The notes under the pieces: generated by a model
What the model was told of the DNA's origin: nothing
The model's input: only the letters and a program-made list of their open reading frames with translations
Database searches by the model: none
Part shown: positions 54,739-63,329 of the stretch, piece by piece
Position numbering within the stretch: the stretch's first letter is position 1
Layout: each line of letters begins with the position of its first letter
Source of the DNA: Eggerthella lenta DSM 2243
GTDB taxonomy: Bacteria > Actinomycetota > Coriobacteriia > Coriobacteriales > Eggerthellaceae
Length of the DNA: 64,000 bases
Direction: 5' to 3'
Assembly (NCBI RefSeq): GCF_000024265.1
Contig: NC_013204.1
Location: forward strand, 1 to 64,000
Made by a program: the position numbers and the translations under genes

Positions 54739-55058
54739 TGATCGGCAAAACGACGCGTGTGCTGCGCGAGAAACTACAAGATTGCCACGGCGACACGATG
54801 GTGGAGGTGCTGGCGGCAGTGTTCATCGCGGCGCTGGGCGCCACGATGCTCGCCACCATGGTGACGGTGTCGGCAACTGCTTCGGCCCGAAGCCAGCAGG
54901 TGCTGAACGCCTCGTACGCCGCGGAGGCTTCTTTATACGATTCGTCTTCCTACGGGCCTGTCGTGTCTGTAACGCTTCCGGACTCTTCGACCGCAGTTCC
55001 CATCAAAGTGAGCGTATACCAGTCGGGCGGCTATGCATACTACGAGGAGGGTCGGTAG
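54738..55058 (+). CDS. Minor prepilin (short)
   Basis: 106 aa. HGDTMVEVLAAVFIAALGATML fits a prepilin signal with cleavage after Gly: Asp at +1 instead of the usual Phe or Met, and Glu at +5. The remainder is short and strand-rich. ATG 54738 overlaps the preceding TGA and has GGAGG seven bases upstream, so it is preferred to GTG 54735. Minor pilins help initiate the pilus. Confidence 0.75.
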   Translation: MIGKTTRVLREKLQDCHGDTMVEVLAAVFIAALGATMLATMVTVSATASARSQQVLNASYAAEASLYDSSSYGPVVSVTLPDSSTAVPIKVSVYQSGGYAYYEEGR

Positions 55059-55059
55059 C

Positions 55060-55596
55060 ATGACGCCCCTTCTCGACAAAGCGTCGCTTCGATCCCGCCT
55101 GCGCGACACGCGGGGGTTCATGATTGCGGAGCAGCTGGCCAGCATAGTGTTCATCGGGCTTCTTTGCGTTGCGGTGGGCGTCGGGCTGCAGGTGGCCATG
55201 AACTCGTACACCTCCATCACCCGGCAGGCGCAGGCCGACGCGCTGCTGCAACAGGCGGTGGAGGTAGTGAGCGACGAGCTGACGTACGCGCGCGACGTGG
55301 AGGGCGAGGGAACGCAGGCGCCCGATAACCCGCTGTACTTCACCAGCCCCACGCGTCACGAGCCGGCGGTGCTGCAATCGCGCGATGCCGGCGAAGACGG
55401 CATCGAAGACGGCATCTGGCTGAACGCGGCCGGAGAGCAGTCGCAAATCGTGCCGGCACGCGACGGCCTCGCGCCCAAGCTGGCAGAGCTTTCATACAAC
55501 GCGGACAACGAGACCTGGAGTTTCCGCATCACCATCGCATCAGGTGAGGACGTGGCGGCCGAAACCGCCATGACCGTGAAGAGGATAGGATCGTAA
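55060..55596 (+). CDS. Minor prepilin (PilW-like)
   Basis: 178 aa. RGFMIAEQLASIVFIGLLCVAVGVGLQ gives a classical prepilin site (cleavage before Phe, Glu at +5). The mature domain is strand-rich. The start is ATG at 55060 after GAGGAGG, two bases past the preceding stop. pilB starts immediately after its stop codon, so this is one operon. Confidence 0.78.
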   Translation: MTPLLDKASLRSRLRDTRGFMIAEQLASIVFIGLLCVAVGVGLQVAMNSYTSITRQAQADALLQQAVEVVSDELTYARDVEGEGTQAPDNPLYFTSPTRHEPAVLQSRDAGEDGIEDGIWLNAAGEQSQIVPARDGLAPKLAELSYNADNETWSFRITIASGEDVAAETAMTVKRIGS

Positions 55597-57303
55597 ATGG
55601 CGTACAAACGGTTGGGAGACGTGCTGATAGACGCGGGCCTCATCACCGAGGACCAGCTGGGACACGCGCTCAAACAGCAGAAAGAGACGAAACGCCGCCT
55701 GGGCGACGAGCTCATCGCCGAAGGCGTCATCACGGAAGCGGGCCTCATCGAGGCGCTGCAGATGCAGCTGGGCGTGGAGTTCGTCGACCTTTCGGCGATC
55801 GACCTCGACCCCGAGCTAAGCCGCGTGATCAGCAAGAACGTCGCACGCCAGTACAACGTGGTGCCCGTGCGCACTTCGCCCGACGAGGTGTGCCTGGCCA
55901 TGAGCGACCCGCTGAACTTCATGGCCATCGAAGCGGTGAAGAACGCCACTCGGAAGCGCGTCATCCCTATGGTGACCACGCATGATTCGCTGATGCGCGC
56001 CATCATGACGCTGTACGGCAACGAGGGTGCCGCCCGCGCCATCGAGGAGATGAAGCGCGACGCCCGCACGACAGGCGCCGACGACGCCTCGACCGGATCG
56101 TTCCAAACCTCCACGCTGGGCGACGACGCCGACGCGCAATCGGCTCCCACGGTGCGTCTCGTGAACAGCATCATCGAGCGAGCCGCCACCGAGCGCGCCA
56201 GCGATATCCACCTGGAGCCGCGCGAGATCGACCTGCATGTGCGCATGCGTATCGACGGCGTGCTGCGCACGATCCTCACGGTGCCGAAGGAGCTGCAGGC
56301 TTCGGTCATCTCGCGTTTGAAGATCATGGGCGGTATGAACACCTCGGAGCGCCGCGTGCCTCAGGACGGCCGCGCAAACATCCGCTTGAAGAAGCAGGAC
56401 ATCGACCTGCGCATCAACACGCTGCCCACCATCCACGGCGAGACGGTGGTCATCCGCCTGCTGGACAAGAGCGAGGCGCTGTTCGACCCGGCGGGCATCG
56501 GCCTGGAGGGCGACAACCTGGAGAAGTACCAGCGGCTCATCGGCTCGAACAACGGCATGGTGCTGATCGTGGGCCCCACCGGCTCGGGCAAAAGCTCCAC
56601 CATGTACACGATGATCCGCCAGCTGAACACCGATTCGGTGAACCTCGTCACGCTGGAAGACCCTGTGGAATACAACATCGACGGCGTGAACCAGGTGCAG
56701 ATCAACGAGAAAACGGGCATGACCTTCGCCAGCGGCCTGCGCGCCATCCTGCGCCAGGACCCCGACATCGTGGCGGTGGGCGAGATTCGCGACGGCGAGA
56801 CGGCCGAGATCGCCATGCGCGCCGCCATCACCGGCCACCTGGTGCTGTCCACCGTGCACACCTACGACGCGGCGTCCACCATCGACCGTCTCATCGATAT
56901 CGGCGTGGAGCCGTACCTCATCGCCAGCGGCGTGCGCGGCGTCATCTCGCAGCGCCTCGTGCGCAAGGTGTGCCCCCATTGCCGCGAGGAGTATCGGCCC
57001 AGCCCCGAGGAGTTTGAGGCTATCGGCCTGCGATACGATCCCGGCGTGAGGTTCTACCGCGGAGCCGGGTGCCCCATGTGCTTCGGCACGGGCTACCGCG
57101 GGCGCACGGGCGTGTTCGAGATCCTGGTGATCGACCGCGAGCTGCGCAGTCGCATCACGGGCGGCGCCACGCGCGAGGAGCTGAAGGACGCCATCGAGCG
57201 CACGGGCTCGTTCAAGACGATGGAGGACAGCTGCCGCGAGCTGGTGCTGACCGGCGTGACCACCGTCGAGGAAGCCCGCAAAACCATCACCGCGCTGGAG
57301 TAA
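55597..57303 (+). CDS. pilB: Type IV pilus extension ATPase PilB
   Basis: Hexameric GspE-type ATPase that drives pilus polymerisation. The N-terminal N1 domain (about 1-160: RLGDVLIDAGLITEDQLGHA) precedes Walker A GPTGSGKSSTMYTM (near residue 326), an Asp box, Walker B (PDIVAVGEIRDGETAE) and His box. A tetracysteine zinc element, CPHC and CPMC, lies at about 460-495. 568 aa, typical. Cytoplasmic, docking on PilC/PilM. Confidence 0.96.
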   Translation: MAYKRLGDVLIDAGLITEDQLGHALKQQKETKRRLGDELIAEGVITEAGLIEALQMQLGVEFVDLSAIDLDPELSRVISKNVARQYNVVPVRTSPDEVCLAMSDPLNFMAIEAVKNATRKRVIPMVTTHDSLMRAIMTLYGNEGAARAIEEMKRDARTTGADDASTGSFQTSTLGDDADAQSAPTVRLVNSIIERAATERASDIHLEPREIDLHVRMRIDGVLRTILTVPKELQASVISRLKIMGGMNTSERRVPQDGRANIRLKKQDIDLRINTLPTIHGETVVIRLLDKSEALFDPAGIGLEGDNLEKYQRLIGSNNGMVLIVGPTGSGKSSTMYTMIRQLNTDSVNLVTLEDPVEYNIDGVNQVQINEKTGMTFASGLRAILRQDPDIVAVGEIRDGETAEIAMRAAITGHLVLSTVHTYDAASTIDRLIDIGVEPYLIASGVRGVISQRLVRKVCPHCREEYRPSPEEFEAIGLRYDPGVRFYRGAGCPMCFGTGYRGRTGVFEILVIDRELRSRITGGATREELKDAIERTGSFKTMEDSCRELVLTGVTTVEEARKTITALE

Positions 57304-57366
57304 GGAAGAGGACGGCGGATGCCAAAAGCGCGGCGATGGCAGCAAACCGAAAGAGAAGGACCACGC

Positions 57367-58422
57367 ATGAACGTTGAGCACATCATAGACATGGCGCGCC
57401 AGGTAGGCGCTTCCGACGTGCACCTGGTGTGCGGTCTGCCCGTGAAGTTCCGCCTGGCCGGATGCCTTGAGAACGCGGGCGTTGACGGCGACGCGCCGCT
57501 GTCGCATGACGATTGCGAGCAGCTGGCCCGCCGTTTGGCCGGAGACGGCTTCGACCGCATCCAGCGCATCGGCGAGCTGGATCGCGCCGAGACCATCGGG
57601 GGCGTGCGCGTGCGCATCAACCTGTTCCGCCAGCAAGGCCATGTGAGTGCGGCTTTGCGCCTGCTGTCCGATCGCATCCCCGCGCTGGAGACGTTGGGCT
57701 TGCCGTCTGCGGTCATGGACTTCCCGCGCATCCAGCGCGGCATCGTGGTGGTGACGGGCGAAACCGGCAGCGGCAAGTCCACCACGCTGGCGGCGCTCAT
57801 CGACAGCATCAACCACACGCGCGCCGAGAACATCATCACCATGGAAGACCCAATCGAGTACGTGTACACGCCCGACCAGTCCGTCATCTCGCAGCGCGAG
57901 ATCGGCCAGGACACCGAAAGCTACAGCAACGCCCTGCGCGCCGTGTTGCGCGAGGACCCCGACATCATCCTCGTCGGCGAGATGCGCGACCTCGACACCA
58001 TCCAAACGGCGCTGACCGCCGCCGAGACGGGCCACTTCGTGCTGGCCACGCTGCACACGAAAAGCGCTGCCGACTCCATCGACCGCATGGTGGACGTGTT
58101 CCCCGAGGGCTTGCAGCGCCAGGTGCGCATGCAGCTGTCCACCACGCTGGTGGCCGTGCTGTCGCAGCAGCTGCTGCCGCGCCGCGACGGCATGGGCCGC
58201 GCGCTGGCGTGCGAGCTGATGATGGTGACGCCTGCCATCCGCAACCTCATCCGCGAGGGCAAGACGCCGCAGATAGCCGGCTCGCTGGCCACGTCGGCCT
58301 CGGCGGGCAGCGTGACCATGGACAACGCGCTGATCGCCCTGGCCCGCAACCGCGACATCACGTCCCGAACCGCCATCGATGCCGCGCACGACGTCGACTA
58401 CGTGAGAAAGAGCGTTCGCTGA
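57367..58422 (+). CDS. pilT: Type IV pilus retraction ATPase PilT
   Basis: GspE-family ATPase that depolymerises pili and powers twitching. ASDVHLVCGLPVKFRL at the start, Walker A VVTGETGSGKSTTLAAL (near residue 130), PDIILVGEMRDLDTIQTAL, and the PilT-type AIRNLIREGKTPQI near the end. No zinc tetracysteine, unlike PilB. 351 aa. ATG at 57367 after AGAAGGA. Its presence implies retractile pili. It overlaps pilC by one base (TGATG). Confidence 0.95.
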   Translation: MNVEHIIDMARQVGASDVHLVCGLPVKFRLAGCLENAGVDGDAPLSHDDCEQLARRLAGDGFDRIQRIGELDRAETIGGVRVRINLFRQQGHVSAALRLLSDRIPALETLGLPSAVMDFPRIQRGIVVVTGETGSGKSTTLAALIDSINHTRAENIITMEDPIEYVYTPDQSVISQREIGQDTESYSNALRAVLREDPDIILVGEMRDLDTIQTALTAAETGHFVLATLHTKSAADSIDRMVDVFPEGLQRQVRMQLSTTLVAVLSQQLLPRRDGMGRALACELMMVTPAIRNLIREGKTPQIAGSLATSASAGSVTMDNALIALARNRDITSRTAIDAAHDVDYVRKSVR

Positions 58423-59630
58423 TGCCAACCTTCACTTACACCGGGATAACGGCCGCCGGCCAGCAGATCGACGGCGTGGTCGAGGCGTTCGACGAGATCG
58501 AGGCCATGGAACGCGCGCGCGAGCAGTGCCGTGTCGTCCAAAGCGTGGTCCCCGTGCGCGAGGGCAAAAACCTGCTGTCCATGGACATCACGAAGCCGAA
58601 GGCCAAGCAGAAGAACCTTGCCGTCATGTGCGCCCAGTTCGCCACCATCCTGAACGCGGGCGTGCCCGCCGCGCGCGCCACGTCGCTGGTGGCCGACCAG
58701 GTGACCGACAAGTATCTGAAACGCGTGCTGGCCGACGTGGCCGCCGACGTGGCGTCGGGCCACAGCCTGGCCGAGAGTTTCCAAAGCAAGGGCGAGAACC
58801 TGCCGCGCGTGTTCATCGAGACGGTGCGCGCCGGCGAGGAGAGCGGGCATCTGCCCGAGAGCTTCCAACGCCTGCACGGGTACTTCGACAAGCGCGCGAA
58901 GGTGTCGGCCAAGGTGCAAAGCGCCGTGACCTACCCCATCTTCGTGGCGGTGATCGCCGTGGTGGTGCTGGCCATCATGATGGTGATGGTGATCCCCTCG
59001 ATGACGGGCATGATCGCATCGCTGGGGGCGGATACGCCGGCCATGACCCAGTTTTTGATCGACGCTTCGAACTTCGTCACCGACAACTTCCTGCTGATCG
59101 CGGTGGTGCTGGCGCTGATCGTCGTGGGCGTGAAGCTGTTCGGCACCACGGAGCGCGGCAAGACGACGTTCGCCGTTTTGAAGCTGCGGCTGCCGGTGCT
59201 GGGCGCGGTGGGCGTGTGCTCGGGCGCGGCTCAGTTCGCGAACACGATGGCCATGCTGGTGACGGCCGGCCTTCCTGCCACGCGGGCGGTGGCCATCACG
59301 TCGCGCGTGATGAGCAACTATGTGCTGTCGCGCGAGGTGGGGCGCTTGGAGGCCGGTTTGGAGGAAGGGCGCACGCTGGGCGAGGGCCTGGAGGCCAGCA
59401 CGTACCTGCCGCGCACGCTGGTCGAGATGGTCACCGTGGGTGAGCACACCGGCGAGCTGGAGGAGACGCTGGAAACCATGGGCGCGTTCTACGACGACGA
59501 GACGCAGCGCGTGACCAACAAGGCGATTTCCATCATGGAGCCCGCCCTGCTTGTTTTGATGGCGTTGTTCGCGGGTTTCATCGTCATCGCGTTGTATTTG
59601 CCGATGTTTTCATTGTATGCTGCAATGTAA
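58422..59630 (+). CDS. pilC: Type IV pilus platform protein PilC
   Basis: Inner-membrane platform with two GspF domains (FATILNAGVPAARATSLVAD and FANTMAMLVTAGLPATRAVA) and three hydrophobic segments (about 170-195, 222-240, 375-400). It transmits PilB/PilT motion to pilin. 402 aa, family-typical. Confidence 0.95.
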   Translation: MPTFTYTGITAAGQQIDGVVEAFDEIEAMERAREQCRVVQSVVPVREGKNLLSMDITKPKAKQKNLAVMCAQFATILNAGVPAARATSLVADQVTDKYLKRVLADVAADVASGHSLAESFQSKGENLPRVFIETVRAGEESGHLPESFQRLHGYFDKRAKVSAKVQSAVTYPIFVAVIAVVVLAIMMVMVIPSMTGMIASLGADTPAMTQFLIDASNFVTDNFLLIAVVLALIVVGVKLFGTTERGKTTFAVLKLRLPVLGAVGVCSGAAQFANTMAMLVTAGLPATRAVAITSRVMSNYVLSREVGRLEAGLEEGRTLGEGLEASTYLPRTLVEMVTVGEHTGELEETLETMGAFYDDETQRVTNKAISIMEPALLVLMALFAGFIVIALYLPMFSLYAAM

Positions 59631-59636
59631 CCGTTC

Positions 59637-59654
59637 TGACACCGTTTCGTGTCA
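59637..59654 (+). promoter_or_regulatory. Hairpin in the pilin leader
   Basis: TGACAC (59637-59642) pairs with GTGTCA (59649-59654) over CGTTTC in the 103-bp pilC-pilin gap. It could be a processing or stability element that raises pilin mRNA above the rest of the operon. Confidence 0.35.
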
Positions 59655-59733
59655 CAGCCGTTACTTTATGCAGAAAAATGTATGGGGATATTTCCGGTGC
59701 CCGAATGGCTCGGATAAGGAGAAAGGAACCGAT

Positions 59734-60126
59734 ATGAAAGAGATGATCAAGAAGATGCGCGAAGAGCGCGGCGGCTTCACGCTGGCCGAGCTGCTGGTCG
59801 TCGTGGCCATCGTGGCCGTGCTGGTGGCCATCGCCGTGCCGCTGTTCTCCAGCTCGCTCACCAGCGCCGAGGAAGCCGTGAAGAAGGCGAACGAGCGCTC
59901 GGTGAAGGCCGAAGTGACGACGGGTTACCTCGCCGACGGCTTTGACAAGACCAAGTATAACAACATGTATTATAGCGCTAACGACAAGGGCGACCTGACC
60001 GGTCCGGCAAGCGCAGCTTCTGAAGGCGCCAAGTATGTGTACAAGGTGACGATCGATGATTCCACCGATAAAACTAAGCCGACGATCACGGTCACGGACG
60101 TGACTGACGGCGAGCCCACTAACTAA
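59734..60126 (+). CDS. pilA: Major type IV pilin
   Basis: 130 aa. Basic leader, then GGFTLAELLVVVAIVAVLVAIAVPLF: cleavage before Phe, Glu at +5, and about 20 hydrophobic residues for the coiled core. The globular part is small and Lys/Asp/Thr-rich. No cysteine pair is visible, so there is no disulfide D-loop. The start is ATG at 59734 with a strong AAGGAGAAAGG site, stronger than its neighbours and consistent with a highly expressed subunit. Confidence 0.9.
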   Translation: MKEMIKKMREERGGFTLAELLVVVAIVAVLVAIAVPLFSSSLTSAEEAVKKANERSVKAEVTTGYLADGFDKTKYNNMYYSANDKGDLTGPASAASEGAKYVYKVTIDDSTDKTKPTITVTDVTDGEPTN

Positions 60127-60129
60127 CGC

Positions 60130-61023
60130 ATGACCATTCCCCTTGGCATCTTCAATCCGGCGCAGGCGGCGTTCCTTCTGGGGGTCGCCGCCGTGCTGGG
60201 TGCTTGCCTGGGGAGTTTCGTGAACTGCCTGGCATGGCGGCTGGCCAACGGCGAGAGCGTGTTGGCCGGCCGCAGCCATTGCACGTCGTGCGGCCACGTA
60301 CTGGGAGCGTTGGACCTCGTCCCTGTGGCATCGTGGCTCGCGCTTCGCGGCCGCTGCCGCCACTGCGGGCAGCGGGTGAGCCCGCGCTACGTCATCGTGG
60401 AAGCGCTCGTGGCCGCGTTGTTCGCTGCCGTCGTCGCGCGCTACGGATTGTCGGTGCAAACGGCCGCCTACCTGGTGCTCGTGTGCATCCTCATGGCTGT
60501 GGCGTTGGTGGACCTGGACACGTTCATCATTCCGAACGGGTTTGTGGTGGCGGGCTGCGTGCTGTGGCTGGTGTCCATCTGGTTCATGCCCGCACCGCGC
60601 GTGGACGCGTTCTCGGTGGGCAGCCTGTTCTCGGGTTGGGTGCATCCGGGCGGCGCGGTGGCGCTGGACGGCATCGTAGGCGCGGCGGTCGTCGCGGGCG
60701 GCGTGCTGGTATTGTCCGTGGCGTTCGACAAGGTGACGAAACGCCGGTCGCTCGGCGGCGGCGACGTCAAACTGCTGTTCATGGTGGGGTTGTTCCTCGG
60801 GTTGGCGGGTTCTATGCTGAATCTGCTGATGGCGTGCCTTATGGGGTTGGCGTTCGCGTTTGCTCAGGGGTTTTCCGTACCTTCTTCGCCGGGCGAGGGC
60901 GAAGGCGAGGGGGAAAGCGTCCGAACAAGGGCGATTCCGTTCGGGCCGGCCATTGCCGCGGCCACGGCGTTCACGCTGTTGGCGGGGCCGACCATCCTCA
61001 CGTGGTACGCGGGGTTGTTCTGA
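60130..61023 (+). CDS. pilD: Prepilin peptidase / N-methylase PilD
   Basis: Membrane aspartic protease (A24) that cleaves and methylates the prepilins of this locus. The N-terminal domain has the zinc motif CTSCGH and CRHCGQ. The catalytic aspartates are expected in VDLDTFIIPN and the LGGGDVKLLF (GxGD-like) loop. About eight membrane segments; 297 aa. The low-complexity loop PSSPGEGEGEGES near residue 258 is unusual. ATG at 60130, three bases after the pilin stop. Confidence 0.93.
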   Translation: MTIPLGIFNPAQAAFLLGVAAVLGACLGSFVNCLAWRLANGESVLAGRSHCTSCGHVLGALDLVPVASWLALRGRCRHCGQRVSPRYVIVEALVAALFAAVVARYGLSVQTAAYLVLVCILMAVALVDLDTFIIPNGFVVAGCVLWLVSIWFMPAPRVDAFSVGSLFSGWVHPGGAVALDGIVGAAVVAGGVLVLSVAFDKVTKRRSLGGGDVKLLFMVGLFLGLAGSMLNLLMACLMGLAFAFAQGFSVPSSPGEGEGEGESVRTRAIPFGPAIAAATAFTLLAGPTILTWYAGLF

Positions 61024-61059
61024 CAGGATATGCAGCGGGCTGAAAGGAAAACGCGCCGC

Positions 61060-62055
61060 ATGGGCAAAACGTACACGGGTGTCGATATCGGGGACAGCAG
61101 CATCAAGCTGGCGGTTTCCGACGGCCAGTCGGTGAGCAAGGTTGCCATCGAGATGCTGCCCGAGGGCCTGGTGGCCGACGGGCGCATCGTCAGCCACGAC
61201 GCGATGGCCGACTTCATCAAAAGCGTGGTAAGAAGCATCGGCGGCGTTTCGAAGGACGTAGCGTTCGTGGTTCCGAGCTCCGACAGCCTGTTCCGTCGTC
61301 TGTCGCTTCCCGCCATGACCGAGAAAGAGCTGCGGCTGAACCTGCCGTACGAGTTCCGCGATTACATATCGCAAGGCAAAGACCGCTACGTGTACGATTA
61401 TGCGATGTTGGGCATGCGCAACGACGCCGACGGCCAGCCCGAAGGCATGGATCTGCTGGCGGTTGCGGCGCCTAAGCAGGCCATCGCCGACTATACCGAG
61501 ATGTTCCGTCGCGCAGGCTTGAAGCTGAAGGTGGCGCTGCCCGAACAGGCGGCGTACCAGAACCTCGTGGGAGGCAATCCTCGCGCGCTGGCTAACTGCT
61601 GCGTGATAGACTTCTCCCATCATATGACCAAGCTGCATTTCTTCCTCGACGGCGCCTACGACGTGGCCCGCGTCATAGAGATCGGCGGCATCGACATCGA
61701 TCGCGCCATCGCGAACGAATACGGCGTCGACGAGCACGTTGCCGACCAGTACAAGCGCACCGACTACCAGGGCGCGCAGTGCTCCGAGGCCGCCCGCGCG
61801 GTGTACCAGTCCATCGCGATTGAAATCGGGCGCGCGCTGAACTTCTACGGCTTCAACAACCCCGACGCTGTCATCGAGGTGGCGTACTGCTGCGGTGGCG
61901 GGCTGCTTCTGGATCCGCTGGTAGAGGCGGTGGCTGCCCATGTCGACTTGCGCGTGTCGTCCATCGTCGACGTGCTGCCGCCGATGAGCGCGCCTTTGGG
62001 CGAGGCTCTTCGCTGTCCGGTTGCCATCGGCGCCACCATGAAGGCGGGGCGGTAG
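61060..62055 (+). CDS. pilM: Type IV pilus assembly ATPase-like PilM
   Basis: Actin/FtsA-fold protein: GVDIGDSSIKLAVSDG (phosphate-1 loop), FVVPSSDSLFRRLSLPAMTEKEL, VIEIGGIDIDRAIA and a Gly-rich CCGGGLLLDPL. It forms the cytoplasmic ring that links PilN to PilB. The start is ATG at 61060 (MGKTYTGVDIG), where the family begins; GAAAGGA is somewhat distant, so ATG 61030 remains possible. Confidence 0.88.
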   Translation: MGKTYTGVDIGDSSIKLAVSDGQSVSKVAIEMLPEGLVADGRIVSHDAMADFIKSVVRSIGGVSKDVAFVVPSSDSLFRRLSLPAMTEKELRLNLPYEFRDYISQGKDRYVYDYAMLGMRNDADGQPEGMDLLAVAAPKQAIADYTEMFRRAGLKLKVALPEQAAYQNLVGGNPRALANCCVIDFSHHMTKLHFFLDGAYDVARVIEIGGIDIDRAIANEYGVDEHVADQYKRTDYQGAQCSEAARAVYQSIAIEIGRALNFYGFNNPDAVIEVAYCCGGGLLLDPLVEAVAAHVDLRVSSIVDVLPPMSAPLGEALRCPVAIGATMKAGR

Positions 62056-62057
62056 CC

Positions 62058-62702
62058 ATGGATTTGAAGCAGGAGGTGTCGCTGAGCGCGCTGAAGCGCG
62101 GCAAGGCGCCGGCGTACCCCGTCAAGACGTCCATCAACTTGGTAGACACCCAGCAGCAACGTGGCAATCTGCTGGCGCAGCTGGGTCTGTTCGCCATCGC
62201 CCTGGTGCTGATCGGCGTATTCGCGAAGTTCGCCGTGGTGGATCCCTTGGCGGCGAGCGCGGCAAGCAGCAACGAGGTTTCCGCAGCTCAGGCGCGCCTG
62301 GACGTGCTGGCGGCCGAGAACGCCGACTACGCAGAGCTGAACGCGCAATACGATCGTTATGTGGTGCCGGGGTTGTCCGAAGAAGAGCAGAACCTGGTCG
62401 ATCGCGATGTGGTTCTGAACTTGCTGCAGCAGAAGGTGATGGGCGTAGGTCACCTGTCGTCGCTGCGCATGGAGAAGAACACGGCCACGGTTACCTGTTT
62501 GGGAGCCGATTTGAACGAGGTGTCCGCCCTGGTGGAAAGTTTGGAAAGCGACCAGCGCGTAGCGCATGTGACGGTATCCACGGCGCAGGGCGAGAACGAT
62601 AGCTCCACGTCGGCTACGATCCAGATCGTGTTCGCGGGGCCGCTGGACGTCGAAGGCGACGGCGGCTCGAAGGAGAAGGGAGCCGGCGATGGCGCGGCGT
62701 AG
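62058..62702 (+). CDS. pilN: Type IV pilus alignment protein PilN
   Basis: 214 aa. The short cytoplasmic N-terminus contains SINLVDTQQQRGN, close to the PilM-binding INLL motif of PilN. One membrane segment (about 35-60) and an extracytoplasmic coil plus ferredoxin-like domain follow. It overlaps pilO by 14 bp. No pilP or pilQ follows, as expected for a cell without an outer membrane. Confidence 0.85.
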   Translation: MDLKQEVSLSALKRGKAPAYPVKTSINLVDTQQQRGNLLAQLGLFAIALVLIGVFAKFAVVDPLAASAASSNEVSAAQARLDVLAAENADYAELNAQYDRYVVPGLSEEEQNLVDRDVVLNLLQQKVMGVGHLSSLRMEKNTATVTCLGADLNEVSALVESLESDQRVAHVTVSTAQGENDSSTSATIQIVFAGPLDVEGDGGSKEKGAGDGAA

Positions 62703-63288
62703 CGTGTTGAACCGCTCGTTCTCCACCAGCGAGAAGGTGCTCATGCTGGTGCTGGCGGTGCTGCTGGTGGTGGCATGCTACTACTTCCTGGTGGTGAAGA
62801 ACGTGGCCGACACGATAGCTGCCAATGAAGACCGGCTGGCGGACATCGAGATCAGCATCAACGCGCAGGAGATGCTGGCGGCCGATCGCGCGCGCATGAA
62901 GGCCGAGCTGGAGGCGTTGGGCGAAGACGGCACGCTGCCCGTGGTGGCCGTGTACGACAACATCCGCAACGAGTTGAACGAACTGAACGCGCTGATGGGA
63001 GGCGCGACCACGTACAACCTCTCGTTCGCGCAGCCCACCGTGGAGGACAAGCTGGTGCGCCGCGAGGTGACCGTGTCGTTCACGGTGCCCGATTACGCGG
63101 CTGCGCTGGACGTGGTGCGCAAGCTGGAGAACGGTACGTACCGTTGCGAGATCACCGACTTCTCCGTGATCGGCGACATGTTGGCCGACGGTACCGTGGA
63201 CAGCGTCGATGCTGTGCTGACTGTCACCTATCTGGAAACCACGAACGGCGCCGCAACCACCGCCGGCCTCGTTGAAAAAGCCAAGTAG
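62689..63288 (+). CDS. pilO: Type IV pilus alignment protein PilO
   Basis: 199 aa. Single membrane segment VLMLVLAVLLVVACYYFLVV (about 17-36), coiled coil (about 37-80), then a ferredoxin-like domain (LSFAQPTVEDKLVRREVTVS, YAAALDVVRKLENG). Pairs with PilN. Last gene of the plus-strand pilus operon here; the convergent GGDEF gene lies 41 bp away. Confidence 0.83.
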   Translation: MARRSVLNRSFSTSEKVLMLVLAVLLVVACYYFLVVKNVADTIAANEDRLADIEISINAQEMLAADRARMKAELEALGEDGTLPVVAVYDNIRNELNELNALMGGATTYNLSFAQPTVEDKLVRREVTVSFTVPDYAAALDVVRKLENGTYRCEITDFSVIGDMLADGTVDSVDAVLTVTYLETTNGAATTAGLVEKAK

Positions 63289-63329
63289 AAAAAGCTTAGA
63301 GTCGCAGGATCTTCTGTCATCCTGGCGAT